NCBI RefSeq assembly: GCF_004336745.1
Contig: NZ_SJXD01000022.1
Span: 62,001-126,000 of the forward strand
Source of the DNA: Roseococcus sp. SYP-B2431
Lineage (GTDB): Bacteria; Pseudomonadota; Alphaproteobacteria; Acetobacterales; Acetobacteraceae
Direction of reading: 5' to 3'
Length of the DNA stretch: 64,000 nt
In this document: piece by piece, positions 44,201-51,718 of the stretch
Layout of the letters: each line of letters begins with the position of its first letter
Numbering within the stretch: position 1 is the first letter of the stretch
Notes under the pieces: model-generated
Database searches by the model: none
The model's input: only the letters and a program-made list of their open reading frames with translations
What the model was told of the DNA's origin: nothing
Translations under genes and position numbers: made by a program

Positions 44201-44685
44201 TCGCGAGCGGAGGAGAGCTGCACGGCCGCGTCCATCTCCTCCAGGACGGAAAAGCCGGGCGGCAGGCCGGCTTCCAAGGGAAAGCTGCGCAGCAGGGATT
44301 GGGCGAAGGCGTGCAGCGTCGCGATCCGCATGCCGCCGGGCAACTCCAGCACGGCGGCGAAGGCGGCACGGGCGCGCGTGGTCTCCTCGGCGGTGGGCGG
44401 ATGGCCCAGCAGCGCCTCCAGTTCCGCGGCCAGCGCGCCGGGCTCGGCCACGGCCCATTGGCCAAGGCGGCCATTCAGCCGCGTCGCCATCTCGGCGGCG
44501 GCGGCCTTGGTGAAGGTCAGGCAGAGCAGCCGTTCCGGCCGCACCCCGCCCAGGATCAGGCGCAGCAGCCGGTCGGTCAGCAGCTTGGTCTTGCCCGATC
44601 CGGCCGAGGCGGTGACGAAGGCCGAGACCGAGGGATCGGAGGCTTCGGACTGGCTCCGCTCGGCGATGTCGCGCGGGCGGTTCAT
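41245..44685 (-). CDS. addA: Double-strand break repair helicase-nuclease AddA
   Basis: A 1146-residue UvrD-type helicase fused to a C-terminal RecB-family nuclease. With AddB it resects DNA ends for RecA. Visible: Walker A TASAGSGKTKLL (about 26-37), motif II LLDEAQDSNPEQW, GDVKQSIYGFQGAD, TVHGAKGLQAPIV, VALTRAEDRLLV, and the nuclease motif ILVLDFKTNRPP near the C-terminus. ATG 44685 overlaps the addB stop (ATGA). Confidence 0.96.
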   Translation of the reverse strand: MNRPRDIAERSQSEASDPSVSAFVTASAGSGKTKLLTDRLLRLILGGVRPERLLCLTFTKAAAAEMATRLNGRLGQWAVAEPGALAAELEALLGHPPTAEETTRARAAFAAVLELPGGMRIATLHAFAQSLLRSFPLEAGLPPGFSVLEEMDAAVQLSSAREAELLISPALERLAALSHASGLGGLMAELRRAESMLQAGLEAVGGLPMLLAEIARRLGVEPDADEAALRREAAKPPQERDLARAAAMLALGSEKTDAPRGAAIKAWLAQDEACREALLEDWTCIFVTGDRTVRKSFATKATGANQATVQALCEAEGERLLALMARAQAVALLRATEAALVLGLPVLKRFEAAKQRIGRLDYDDLIAAARKLLENPGSAWVLYKLDGGLDHVLLDEAQDSNPEQWGIARALTGEFFAGAGTREEGAPQRTIFAVGDVKQSIYGFQGADAGGLPRAEAEFQAAIEAKQFRSVPLEVSFRSAPPVLELVDAVFAEGAARAGVIEEGQVLRHLADRQGAAGVVELWPLQAQAARGEPPEWAVPDAATGETGADARLAATLATRIDHMIRHERLPARHEGDPSQGRRIRAGDILILVRRRNAFVGHLVRALKERHVPVGGVDRMLLVGQLAVQDVLAVLDSILLPQDELQLAAALKSPILGLDDDQLFALAHGRPGSLFARLMAERGADTPVGRAADLLAALSSRADHLPPHALIAEILGERGGRARLLARLGPDAADPLDELLTAAMAHERLHPASLQGFLHWMRRASAEVKREPETSADLVRVMTVHGAKGLQAPIVILPDTTSGPPQSAGLRWTEEELPLWAPRKTGFAAPAYADADAARAEREARESNRLLYVALTRAEDRLLVCGWHGARLPVPGCWYEKVAAGFQRLDGVAARPFEPGAWGADPAGFAEGPLLRLESSQTDPRRDETRREASLAATMPGWARIPARPVEAPAIATPSHMEDTEAELPVAAPHAPGDPLGRRFRRGNLIHALLQSLPDLPAGAREAAGRAWLARPGQGLDAGQVEEILAEALGVMADPEIAPAFGPGSLAEAPLAGRIGERLILGQVDRLLVTPGKILVLDFKTNRPPPEVAEAAPPAYLRQMAAYRAVLRAAFPGRPVECALVWTYGARTMPLPAMLLDRYAPA

Positions 44686-47600
44686 TCCTCGCCCTCCAGC
44701 GACCATTCGGCCGTGCGCGCCAGGTGCTGGTAGTCGGGCGCCGCCTGCCGGCCGGGATGGGGATGCGCGAGGAAGGGGGCGTCGCCCAGGAGGAAGTCGT
44801 CGGCCAGGCGGTGCAGGGCGCGCTCGGCCACGGCGATGGCCTCCGGGATCTCCAGCTTCGGCACGATGACCTCGCCGGGCTCGGCGGCGCCGGTGAGCCG
44901 CCAGTATTCCAGCGAGGAGACGGTGCCCTCGGGCACGCCCTGGAAGGCGCCGCGCTCCGCCATCAGCGCCTCCAGCGGGAGCTGCGGCGCGGTACCGTCG
45001 CGCACCTGCCGGGCCGAGGGCACCGTGCCGGTCTTGTAGTCGAGGATCCGCAGCGTGTGGTCGGACTTGCGGTCCACCCGGTCCGCGCGCGCCTCCAGCG
45101 TGACGGTGCCGCGGGGGCGCGCGATATCCAGCTTCGCCTTGCACTCCACCCAGGTCGCCAGCAGGGCGCCGCGTTGCTGCGCCTCCATGCCGCGCAGATA
45201 GGCGCCGATGCGCGCCAGCCGCGGCTTCCACAAGGCGGCGATCGCCGGCCGCAGCGTGGCATCGGCCAGCGCCCAGTCGGCCGCCGCATCCCAGACCGGC
45301 TTGGCGGCCGCCTCCCCGGGCCAGTGCTGCGGGAGGCCCTGGAGGAAGCGGTGGATCGTGGAATGGATCAGGTTGCCGTAATCGGCGGCGCCGGGCTCCT
45401 GCTCCAGCGGATCGAGCGGCGAGAGGCCGAGGATGCGGCGTGCATAGAAGGCGTAGGGATCGGCGATCAGCGTCGCGACGTCGCTGACCGTGAGGCGATG
45501 CGGCCGCGCCCCGGCGGGCGGTCGCGGCGCGGGGCGGGGCCAGGGCGTCACCGCGGCCGGCTGGTCCAGCAGCGGAGCCCAATCGGCGCAGGGATTCTTC
45601 GCCACGACGAGCCCCCGCTCCTGCCCGGCCAGGAAGGTGTCGAGGCGCGTCAGCCAGCGGGCCGGCACGCTTGGGGTGCCGCCGCGCCGCGCCGCCCGCG
45701 ACAGCACCGCCTCGCGCGCCGAGCTCGCCGCGAGGAAGAAGTCGGCGGCGACGCGGCCGATGCGCAGCTCCGGCGAGGGCAGGCCGAATTCGCGCCGCAT
45801 GGGGCGGCTCATCCAGGGGCCGGGATCGGCGGCCTGGGGCCAGACGGTCTCGTCCAGCGCGCCGAGGATCACGCAGTCGAAGTCGAGCAGCCGTGCCTCC
45901 AGCAGGCCCAGGATCTCCACCTGCGGATGCGCTGCATCCGGCCGCCCCCGCGAGATGCGCGGCGCCCGAGTGACGCCCTGCGCCAGCGCGGCCTCGAAGA
46001 GCGCGGGCCATTCGGCGGGGGCCAGCGGCGGCAGCTCGGCCATGGCGGGGGCCAGGGCGGCGAGGTGGCGGGCCAGGGCCTCGCCCTCGGCCTGGGCGTA
46101 GAGGCGCAGCCCGCCGGGGAGCTCGGGCGTGCCGGCCAGGGCCTCGGCGGCTTCGAGATGCTCGGCCAGGAGGTCGGCGGGCGGGCGCAGGACGTTGTGC
46201 GGCAGGGCGTGGAAGGGGCCGAGCGCCGCTTCCAGAGCCTCCAGCAGCGGCGCGATCCGCTCCACCGCCCGTGCGTCGCGCGATCCGGCCAGGGCCATCC
46301 GCAGCCCGTCCAGCCCGGGCGGGGGCGCCGGGCCGCGCAGCACCGCCCGCTCCAGCAGCTGCACCGTGGCCAGCCAGTCCGCGCGGTCCCAGCCGGCCGC
46401 GCAGAGCGGATGCTTCAGCACGGAGAGCAGCGGCACCGGCCCGCATTCGCCCGCCGCCAGATGCGCGATCAGCCGGAGGAAGATGCCCGGCGGTGTGTCG
46501 GAGAGCGGCTGGCCGGCGGAATCGTCCGCCAGGATCCCGTGGCGCGGCAGCTCGGCCGCGACCCGGCGCGCGAGGTCCCGGTCCGGCGTGATCAGCGCGG
46601 CCCGCGCGCCCGGCCGCTCCAGCGCGCCGCGCAGGGCGAGCGCGACGGCCCCGGCCTCGTGCTGGCTGTCGCTGGCCTCGATGCGCGAGAGACCGTCCAG
46701 CGCGCCCTTCCAGCGCGCGGCGTCGCGGTCCTGCCAGGGCTCCAGATGCCCCGCCGGCAGCAGCGCGGTGCCGAGGAGCGCGGAGCGGTCGCTCGATCCC
46801 TCGGAGGCACTCCCCTTGGGCCAGGGCGCGGCATCGGCCATGGTCGCACCCATGCGCCGCAGCATGATGCGCTGGCCGGCGAAGGGGTGCGTGGGCGCCT
46901 CGAAGAGCGCCTCGAAGGGGAGCGCGGCCGTCGCCGCATCCTCGGCGGGCAGCACGACGGCGCCCTCGGGCAGCCGGGTGGCGATGGTCTTCAGCAGGTC
47001 GGCGGCGGCGGGCACCGTGCCGCCCATGCCGATGCCGGCCGCGATCACCACGCCCGGGGGCGGTTCGCGCTCCCAGGCCTCGCGCTGGGCGCGCAGCGCC
47101 AGCACGCGCCGCACGCCGATGTCGAGCAGACGCTGCGTGTGCAGCCATCCCTGCCATTCCTCCACCACCGGCTTCAGAAAGGAGGTGGTGATCTGCCAAT
47201 GGATCGCGAGCTTGTCCGGCGCGAGCCTGTCCAGCCGTTCCAGCCAAAGGTGTTCGAGCAGTTCCGGATCCTGAGGGATCGGCTCGGCCTCTTCGAGCGC
47301 GATCTCGTCCAGCAGCCGTCCGAGTTCAGCGCCAAGGGCCCAGGCGTGCTCGGCCGTCGGCGGGCCGCCCAGCGAGGGCGCGCGCTTGCCGGCGAAGCCG
47401 GCCAGCACCGCCTGGCGGCGCAGCGGATCCACCGCCGGCGGCAGCCGCAGAAGCTCCGGCAGGGCGAGCTCGTCGGCATCCTCGACCGAAAGTCCCGCCA
47501 GCGCGCGCATGCGCGGCAGCAGCAAGGCCGGCGCCTCGGCCTCCCGGAGAAAGGCCGCCTGCAAGGCGCGCGCGGCACGGCGCGTGGGCAGCAGGATGGT

Positions 47601-47699
47601 CGCCGCCGCCAGCCGCTCGCCGGTGCCCAGCCGCGCCAGCGCGCCGCGCGCCAGCATCGGCAGGAAAGGCAGCCCCGGCGCGATGGAGAAGAGCTTCAC
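44682..47699 (-). CDS. addB: Double-strand break repair nuclease AddB
   Basis: About 1005 residues with an inactive helicase-like N-terminal half and a C-terminal RecB-type nuclease (DYGNLIHSTIHRFL, LRILDYKTGTVPSA). It also has the AddB mark LLGALDETVWPQ (ILGALDETVWP). I place the start at GTG 47699, which forms a GTGA overlap with murU like other junctions in this array. TTG at 47705 is an alternative that adds two residues. Confidence 0.94.
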   Translation of the reverse strand: MKLFSIAPGLPFLPMLARGALARLGTGERLAAATILLPTRRAARALQAAFLREAEAPALLLPRMRALAGLSVEDADELALPELLRLPPAVDPLRRQAVLAGFAGKRAPSLGGPPTAEHAWALGAELGRLLDEIALEEAEPIPQDPELLEHLWLERLDRLAPDKLAIHWQITTSFLKPVVEEWQGWLHTQRLLDIGVRRVLALRAQREAWEREPPPGVVIAAGIGMGGTVPAAADLLKTIATRLPEGAVVLPAEDAATAALPFEALFEAPTHPFAGQRIMLRRMGATMADAAPWPKGSASEGSSDRSALLGTALLPAGHLEPWQDRDAARWKGALDGLSRIEASDSQHEAGAVALALRGALERPGARAALITPDRDLARRVAAELPRHGILADDSAGQPLSDTPPGIFLRLIAHLAAGECGPVPLLSVLKHPLCAAGWDRADWLATVQLLERAVLRGPAPPPGLDGLRMALAGSRDARAVERIAPLLEALEAALGPFHALPHNVLRPPADLLAEHLEAAEALAGTPELPGGLRLYAQAEGEALARHLAALAPAMAELPPLAPAEWPALFEAALAQGVTRAPRISRGRPDAAHPQVEILGLLEARLLDFDCVILGALDETVWPQAADPGPWMSRPMRREFGLPSPELRIGRVAADFFLAASSAREAVLSRAARRGGTPSVPARWLTRLDTFLAGQERGLVVAKNPCADWAPLLDQPAAVTPWPRPAPRPPAGARPHRLTVSDVATLIADPYAFYARRILGLSPLDPLEQEPGAADYGNLIHSTIHRFLQGLPQHWPGEAAAKPVWDAAADWALADATLRPAIAALWKPRLARIGAYLRGMEAQQRGALLATWVECKAKLDIARPRGTVTLEARADRVDRKSDHTLRILDYKTGTVPSARQVRDGTAPQLPLEALMAERGAFQGVPEGTVSSLEYWRLTGAAEPGEVIVPKLEIPEAIAVAERALHRLADDFLLGDAPFLAHPHPGRQAAPDYQHLARTAEWSLEGEE

Positions 47700-48421
47700 C
47701 GCCAATGGCTGAGCAGCCCGGCGCGCAGCCGCCGCTCCGTGCGGGCGAGGTCCGAGGGGGTGGAGAGGTGGAACCAGGCGCCGTCATGCACGAGGCCGTA
47801 GAGCCGGCCGGCCCCGATCGCGCGGTCGAAGCAGCGGTTGAGGCTGAAGCGGCCCTCGGGCTCGGACACGACGAGGGCGGGCGCCATCACCTGCACGCCA
47901 CCGAAGATGAAGGGCGCGACCTCGGCGCCGTTGGGCCGCCGGAGCCGGCCGGCGCCGTCGAGGAAGAAGTCGCCGCGGCCCACCTCGCCCTCGACCTGCG
48001 AGGTGCGGACCAGCAGCAGCAGCGCGTCCATGCGCGCGGGGTCGAAATACTGGGCGAGCAGGGCCAGCGCCGGCTTCGGCCCGTCGAGCCAATAGGCGTC
48101 GCCATTCACCACGGCGAAGGGCTCCTCGCCCAGCCGCGGCAGGGCGCGGCGGAGGCCGCCGCCGGTCTCCAGCAACTCCGGCTCCAGCTGCAGGCGCAGG
48201 CGGGGCGGCGTGCCCTCGCGCGCGGCCAGGGCCTCGGCCACGCGCGGCGCGCACCAATGCGCGTTCACCACGGCCTCCTCCACCCCGGAGATGGCCAGCC
48301 GGTCCAGCGCATGGTCGAGCAGCGACCGACCGAGCAGGGGCAGCAGAGGCTTGGCCGTATCCGCCGTCAGCGGCCGCATGCGCTGGCCGAGCCCAGCGGC
48401 GAGGACCATGGCGTGTTTCAT
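47696..48421 (-). CDS. murU: N-acetylmuramate-1-phosphate uridylyltransferase-like protein
   Basis: A 241-residue sugar-nucleotidyltransferase with AMVLAAGLGQRMRPLTADTA and KPLLPLLGRSLLDHALDRL. With AmgK it forms the MurNAc-salvage route to UDP-MurNAc known in Pseudomonas, which bypasses MurA. Pairing with the kinase gene supports MurU over a generic NTP transferase. The Shine-Dalgarno (GAGGG) six bases from the ATG lies in repeat copy E. Confidence 0.87.
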   Translation of the reverse strand: MKHAMVLAAGLGQRMRPLTADTAKPLLPLLGRSLLDHALDRLAISGVEEAVVNAHWCAPRVAEALAAREGTPPRLRLQLEPELLETGGGLRRALPRLGEEPFAVVNGDAYWLDGPKPALALLAQYFDPARMDALLLLVRTSQVEGEVGRGDFFLDGAGRLRRPNGAEVAPFIFGGVQVMAPALVVSEPEGRFSLNRCFDRAIGAGRLYGLVHDGAWFHLSTPSDLARTERRLRAGLLSHWR

Positions 48422-48426
48422 ACTTC

Positions 48427-48562
48427 CGCCCTCAGGCGCCGGGCGTAGATTTTCCCGCCCTCAAGCGCCGGGCGGCGGCTCCGCCGCCTTGGCTTGCGCC
48501 GCGCCACAGGCGCCCCGGGCCAGCATGCCGGTGGGGCGGCGCCGGCCGCCTTGCGGCCGGAT
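48427..48562 (+). repeat. Dispersed two-hairpin element, copy E (duplicated left end)
   Basis: Two left ends occur in tandem: CGCCCTCAGGCGCCGGGCG and GCCCTCAAGCGCCGGGCGG (from 48457). Then come the left hairpin GGCGGCGG/CCGCCGCC (48471-48478 with 48481-48488), CTTGGCTTGCGCCGCGCC, and the right hairpin CCGGCCGC-CTT-GCGGCCGG ending in AT. It fills most of the gap between amgK and murU. Confidence 0.8.
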
Positions 48563-48581
48563 GGTTCTTGCAGGGATGCGC

Positions 48582-49526
48582 TCACGCGGGGTTCCTCCGC
48601 AGCGCGGGCGGCACATGCCTGTCGAGGAAGCGTGCGAGCGGGGCTGCGGCCTCATGCGCCAGCGCGCCGTCCAGCAGCGCCCAGCAGCGCGGGCCATGGG
48701 CGAGGTAGTGCGGCTTGCCGTCGCGCCGATCGAGGCGCACCCAGAGCGCCGCCACCCGCAGGTGCCGCTGGGCGCCATGCACGGCCATCGCGGCGTGCAG
48801 ATCCGCGGCGCCAAGGTCTGGGCGATCCGCCAGGTACTCGCGGATCGCCGCCTCGCGCAGCGCCGGGGGCACGTCGCGCCGCGCATCCTCGACCAGCGAG
48901 ACCAGGTCGTAGACGGAATTGCCGATCGCCGCGTCCTGGAAGTCGATCAGCGCCATGCCGCGAGGCGTGGGGATGAGATTCGCGGGGAAGAAGTCGCGAT
49001 GCACGATGCCCTGGGCGGCGAAGGGCGCCAGCATCTCACGGATCGCGGCGTCGAGCGCCGCGTGCACCGCGTCGGAGGGCGGCGCGCCGAACACCGCCGG
49101 CCACCACCATTCCAGGAAGGTCGCGGCGGTGGTGCGCGACATGGCTGCCGCATCCCAGGCGGGCAGGCCCTCGGGCGGTGGCGCGGCGTGCAGCCGCGCC
49201 ATGCTGCGTGCGGCGTCGAGGTAGAGCGGGGCCGGCTCCGCGCCGGCATCCAGCGCCTCGGCCATGCTGGCGGTGCCGAGATCCTCGACGAGCGCCAGGT
49301 TTTCCGCCTGCTCCACTGCGAGGATGGCGGGCGCCGGCACGCCGATGGCGTCCAGGTGCCGCGCCACGCGCAGGAAGGCCGCGAGATAGCCCGCATCCGG
49401 CGTCTGCATCAGCAGGGCGCCGCGCGGCCCGCCGCTCAGGCGGGTGTAGCGCTTGCTGGCGTCGCCCGGCATCGTCTCCCGATGCGCCGCGCCGTATCCA
49501 TGGGCCTCGAGGAAGCGCGCGCTCAA
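48582..49526 (-). CDS. amgK: Anomeric N-acetylmuramate/N-acetylglucosamine kinase-like (APH fold)
   Basis: A 314-residue aminoglycoside-phosphotransferase-fold kinase with catalytic IVHRDFFPANLIP and metal-binding MALIDFQDAAIG. AmgK phosphorylates MurNAc at C1 for MurU. The start is TTG at 49526 in a TTGA overlap with the tsaE stop. Context (tsaE upstream, murU downstream) is the standard arrangement. It is separated from murU by 160 bases filled by repeat copy E. Confidence 0.87.
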   Translation of the reverse strand: MSARFLEAHGYGAAHRETMPGDASKRYTRLSGGPRGALLMQTPDAGYLAAFLRVARHLDAIGVPAPAILAVEQAENLALVEDLGTASMAEALDAGAEPAPLYLDAARSMARLHAAPPPEGLPAWDAAAMSRTTAATFLEWWWPAVFGAPPSDAVHAALDAAIREMLAPFAAQGIVHRDFFPANLIPTPRGMALIDFQDAAIGNSVYDLVSLVEDARRDVPPALREAAIREYLADRPDLGAADLHAAMAVHGAQRHLRVAALWVRLDRRDGKPHYLAHGPRCWALLDGALAHEAAAPLARFLDRHVPPALRRNPA

Positions 49527-49960
49527 GCCAGCCGCCCCTCCCAGCCCTCGATCCGCGCCGAGCGCGAATCCTCGTCCGCGCCGGGCGCCAGAGTCACACG
49601 CAGCGCCTTCTCAGGGGCAAGCGGGCCGAGCCGATCCGGCCATTCCACCAGCACGATCCCCTCCCGCGCCTCGTCCCAGCCCAGCTCCGCCAGGCCGCCG
49701 GGGCCGGAGAGGCGGTACAGGTCGAAATGATGCGCCGCCGCGCCGCCCGGCAGGTCGTAGGACTGGACCAGCGTGAAGGTCGGGCTCGGCACCTCCAGCG
49801 CGGGGTCGCCCGTGGCGCTCCGCAGGAAGGCCCGCGCCAGCGTCGATTTCCCGGCGCCGAGCGGCCCTTCGAGCAGCAGCGCGTCGCCCGGCCGCGCCAG
49901 CCCGGCAAGGCGGGCGGCGAGGGCCTGGGTGGCCGCGAGGTCGGGGAGAATCAGCTCCAT
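49523..49960 (-). CDS. tsaE: tRNA threonylcarbamoyladenosine biosynthesis ATPase TsaE
   Basis: A 145-residue P-loop protein with LLEGPLGAGKSTLARAFL, PSPTFTLVQSY, HFDLYRL and IVLVEWPDRLG, all TsaE hallmarks. It works with TsaB, TsaD and TsaC to make t6A37 in ANN-reading tRNAs. It heads the array that continues with amgK. The 90-base gap to the divergent FNR gene probably holds both promoters. Confidence 0.95.
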   Translation of the reverse strand: MELILPDLAATQALAARLAGLARPGDALLLEGPLGAGKSTLARAFLRSATGDPALEVPSPTFTLVQSYDLPGGAAAHHFDLYRLSGPGGLAELGWDEAREGIVLVEWPDRLGPLAPEKALRVTLAPGADEDSRSARIEGWEGRLA

Positions 49961-50050
49961 GCCCGCCCATCTTGCCGTCCGCCGCCGCAACCAGCAAACC
50001 GGCGGGGCGAAGGCTGGACGGAAGGAATAAAGGGAGGCATGCCAGGCGCC

Positions 50051-51067
50051 ATGAGCGACACCATCGAGACCGACGTGGCCATCATCGGCGCGGGGCCCTG
50101 CGGCCTCTTCGCCGTCTTCGAATGCGGCATGCTGAAGATGCGCAGCGTCGTCATCGACACGCTGGAGGAGATCGGCGGCCAATGCGCCGCGCTTTACCCG
50201 GAGAAGCCGATCTACGACATCCCGGCCCACCCCGCGATCGATGGCGCCGAGCTCATCAACCGCCTGGCCGAGCAGGCTGCGCCCTTCTCGCCCCAATACC
50301 TGCTGAACCAGCGCGTCGAGCGGTTGACGCCCACGGCCGAGGGTTTCGTTCTGCAGACCAGCGCGCAACGCACCGTTTCGGCCAAGGCGGTCATCATCGC
50401 GGCCGGCGCCGGCGCCTTCGGCCCCAACCGTCCGCCGCTCGAGGGGCTGGCCGGCTACGAATCCAGCGGCGCGGTCCGGTATATGGTCACCCGGCGCGAG
50501 GAATTCCGCGGCAAGCGCGTGGTGATCGCCGGCGGCGGCGACAGCGCGGTGGACTGGGCGCTGAGCCTCAAGGACGTGGCCGAGAAGGTCGTCTTCGTCC
50601 ATCGCCGCCCCAAGTTCCGCGCCGCCCCGGAGACCGTCGCCCAGCTCGAGGCCGCCGCGGCGCGCGGCGAGATCGAGATGGCCATCCCCTATCAGCTGCA
50701 CGGGCTGGAGGGCGACGGCGCGAAGCTCGACGCCGTGGTGCTCGCCACGCTCAAGGGCGAGGAGAAGCGGGTCGAGGCCGACCACCTGCTGGCCTTCTTC
50801 GGCCTTTCGATGGAGCTCGGCCCCATCGCCGACTGGGGGCTGGGGCTGGACCACAGCCACGTCCAGGTGGATCCCTCCACCTGCGCGACCAATATCCCCG
50901 GCGTGCATGCGATCGGCGACATGGCGACCTACAAGGGCAAGCTGAAGCTCATCCTGCAGGGCTTCTCGGAGGCCGCGATGGCGGCGCATGCCATCCACCC
51001 CCGCGTCTTCCCGGGCGAGGCGCTGCATTTCGAGTATTCGACCAGCAAGGGCGTGCCGGTCTCATGA
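50051..51067 (+). CDS. Ferredoxin/flavodoxin-NADP+ reductase (thioredoxin-reductase type)
   Basis: A 338-residue flavoprotein with an FAD site AIIGAGPCGLFAVFECGM, the FNR-group mark EIGGQCAALYPEKPIYDIP, an NADP site IAGGGDSAVDWAL and HAIGDMATYKGKLKLI. It lacks the CxxC of true thioredoxin reductases, which places it in the TrxR-like FNR type. I chose ATG 50051 (MSDTIETD); the ATG at 50039 sits too close to GGAGG. The stop overlaps the next ATG (ATGA). Confidence 0.9.
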   Translation: MSDTIETDVAIIGAGPCGLFAVFECGMLKMRSVVIDTLEEIGGQCAALYPEKPIYDIPAHPAIDGAELINRLAEQAAPFSPQYLLNQRVERLTPTAEGFVLQTSAQRTVSAKAVIIAAGAGAFGPNRPPLEGLAGYESSGAVRYMVTRREEFRGKRVVIAGGGDSAVDWALSLKDVAEKVVFVHRRPKFRAAPETVAQLEAAAARGEIEMAIPYQLHGLEGDGAKLDAVVLATLKGEEKRVEADHLLAFFGLSMELGPIADWGLGLDHSHVQVDPSTCATNIPGVHAIGDMATYKGKLKLILQGFSEAAMAAHAIHPRVFPGEALHFEYSTSKGVPVS

Positions 51068-51699
51068 CCCCCGGGGAGCGGAAGGCGCAGTTCGGCGCGA
51101 CGGGGGCGGATGCGCGACGCCATGCGCCCGCCACCGCCCGCAACCGCGACCCGCTCCTGGATGTGCTGCGCGGCGTGCTGCCGTCCGAGGGCCTGGTCCT
51201 CGAGGTGGCCTCCGGCTCCGGCGAGCATGCGATCCACTTCGCCGCCGCGCTGCCCGGCCTGACCTGGCAGCCCACCGATCCCGACGAGGGCGCGAGGGCC
51301 AGCATCGACGCCTGGGCGAAGGCATCCGGGATTGGGAACATCCGCCCGGCGCTCCCGCTCGATGCCAGCGCCTGGCCCTGGACGGTCCCGGCCGCCGACG
51401 CCCTCCTCTGCGTGAACATGATCCATATCGCGCCCTGGTCGGCCACGACCGGCCTTCTGCGCGGCGCCTGCGAGCTGCTGTCGCCCGGCGCGCCCCTGAT
51501 CCTCTACGGACCCTTCCTGCGCGCCAGCGTCCAGACCGCGCAGGGCAATCTGGTCTTCGACGCCGACCTCCGCGCCCGCAACCCCCAATGGGGCCTGCGC
51601 GCCCTGGAGGAGGTCACGCAGGCGGCCGTGGGGTTCTCGCTGGAGCGGATCGTGGAGATGCCGGCGAACAATCTGACCGTCATCTTCCGGCGGGTGTAG
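51064..51699 (+). CDS. DUF938-type SAM-dependent methyltransferase-like protein
   Basis: A 211-residue protein with the DUF938 pattern: HAPATARNRDPLLDVLR, then LVLEVASGSGEHAIHFA, a SAM-binding-like glycine loop, and VNMIHIAPWSAT, YGPFLR. The enzymatic substrate is unknown. It is translationally coupled to the FNR gene by an ATGA overlap and is convergent with the TTC38-like gene 19 bases away. Confidence 0.88.
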   Translation: MTPGERKAQFGATGADARRHAPATARNRDPLLDVLRGVLPSEGLVLEVASGSGEHAIHFAAALPGLTWQPTDPDEGARASIDAWAKASGIGNIRPALPLDASAWPWTVPAADALLCVNMIHIAPWSATTGLLRGACELLSPGAPLILYGPFLRASVQTAQGNLVFDADLRARNPQWGLRALEEVTQAAVGFSLERIVEMPANNLTVIFRRV

Positions 51700-51718
51700 G
51701 CCGCGCCGAACCACCCGG

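Noticed and set aside
41212-44733. A 1173-codon plus-strand frame opposite addA, and a 1025-codon frame opposite addB
   Set aside because: Low-complexity translations antisense to addA and addB, which have full motif sets. Treated as GC-driven shadows.
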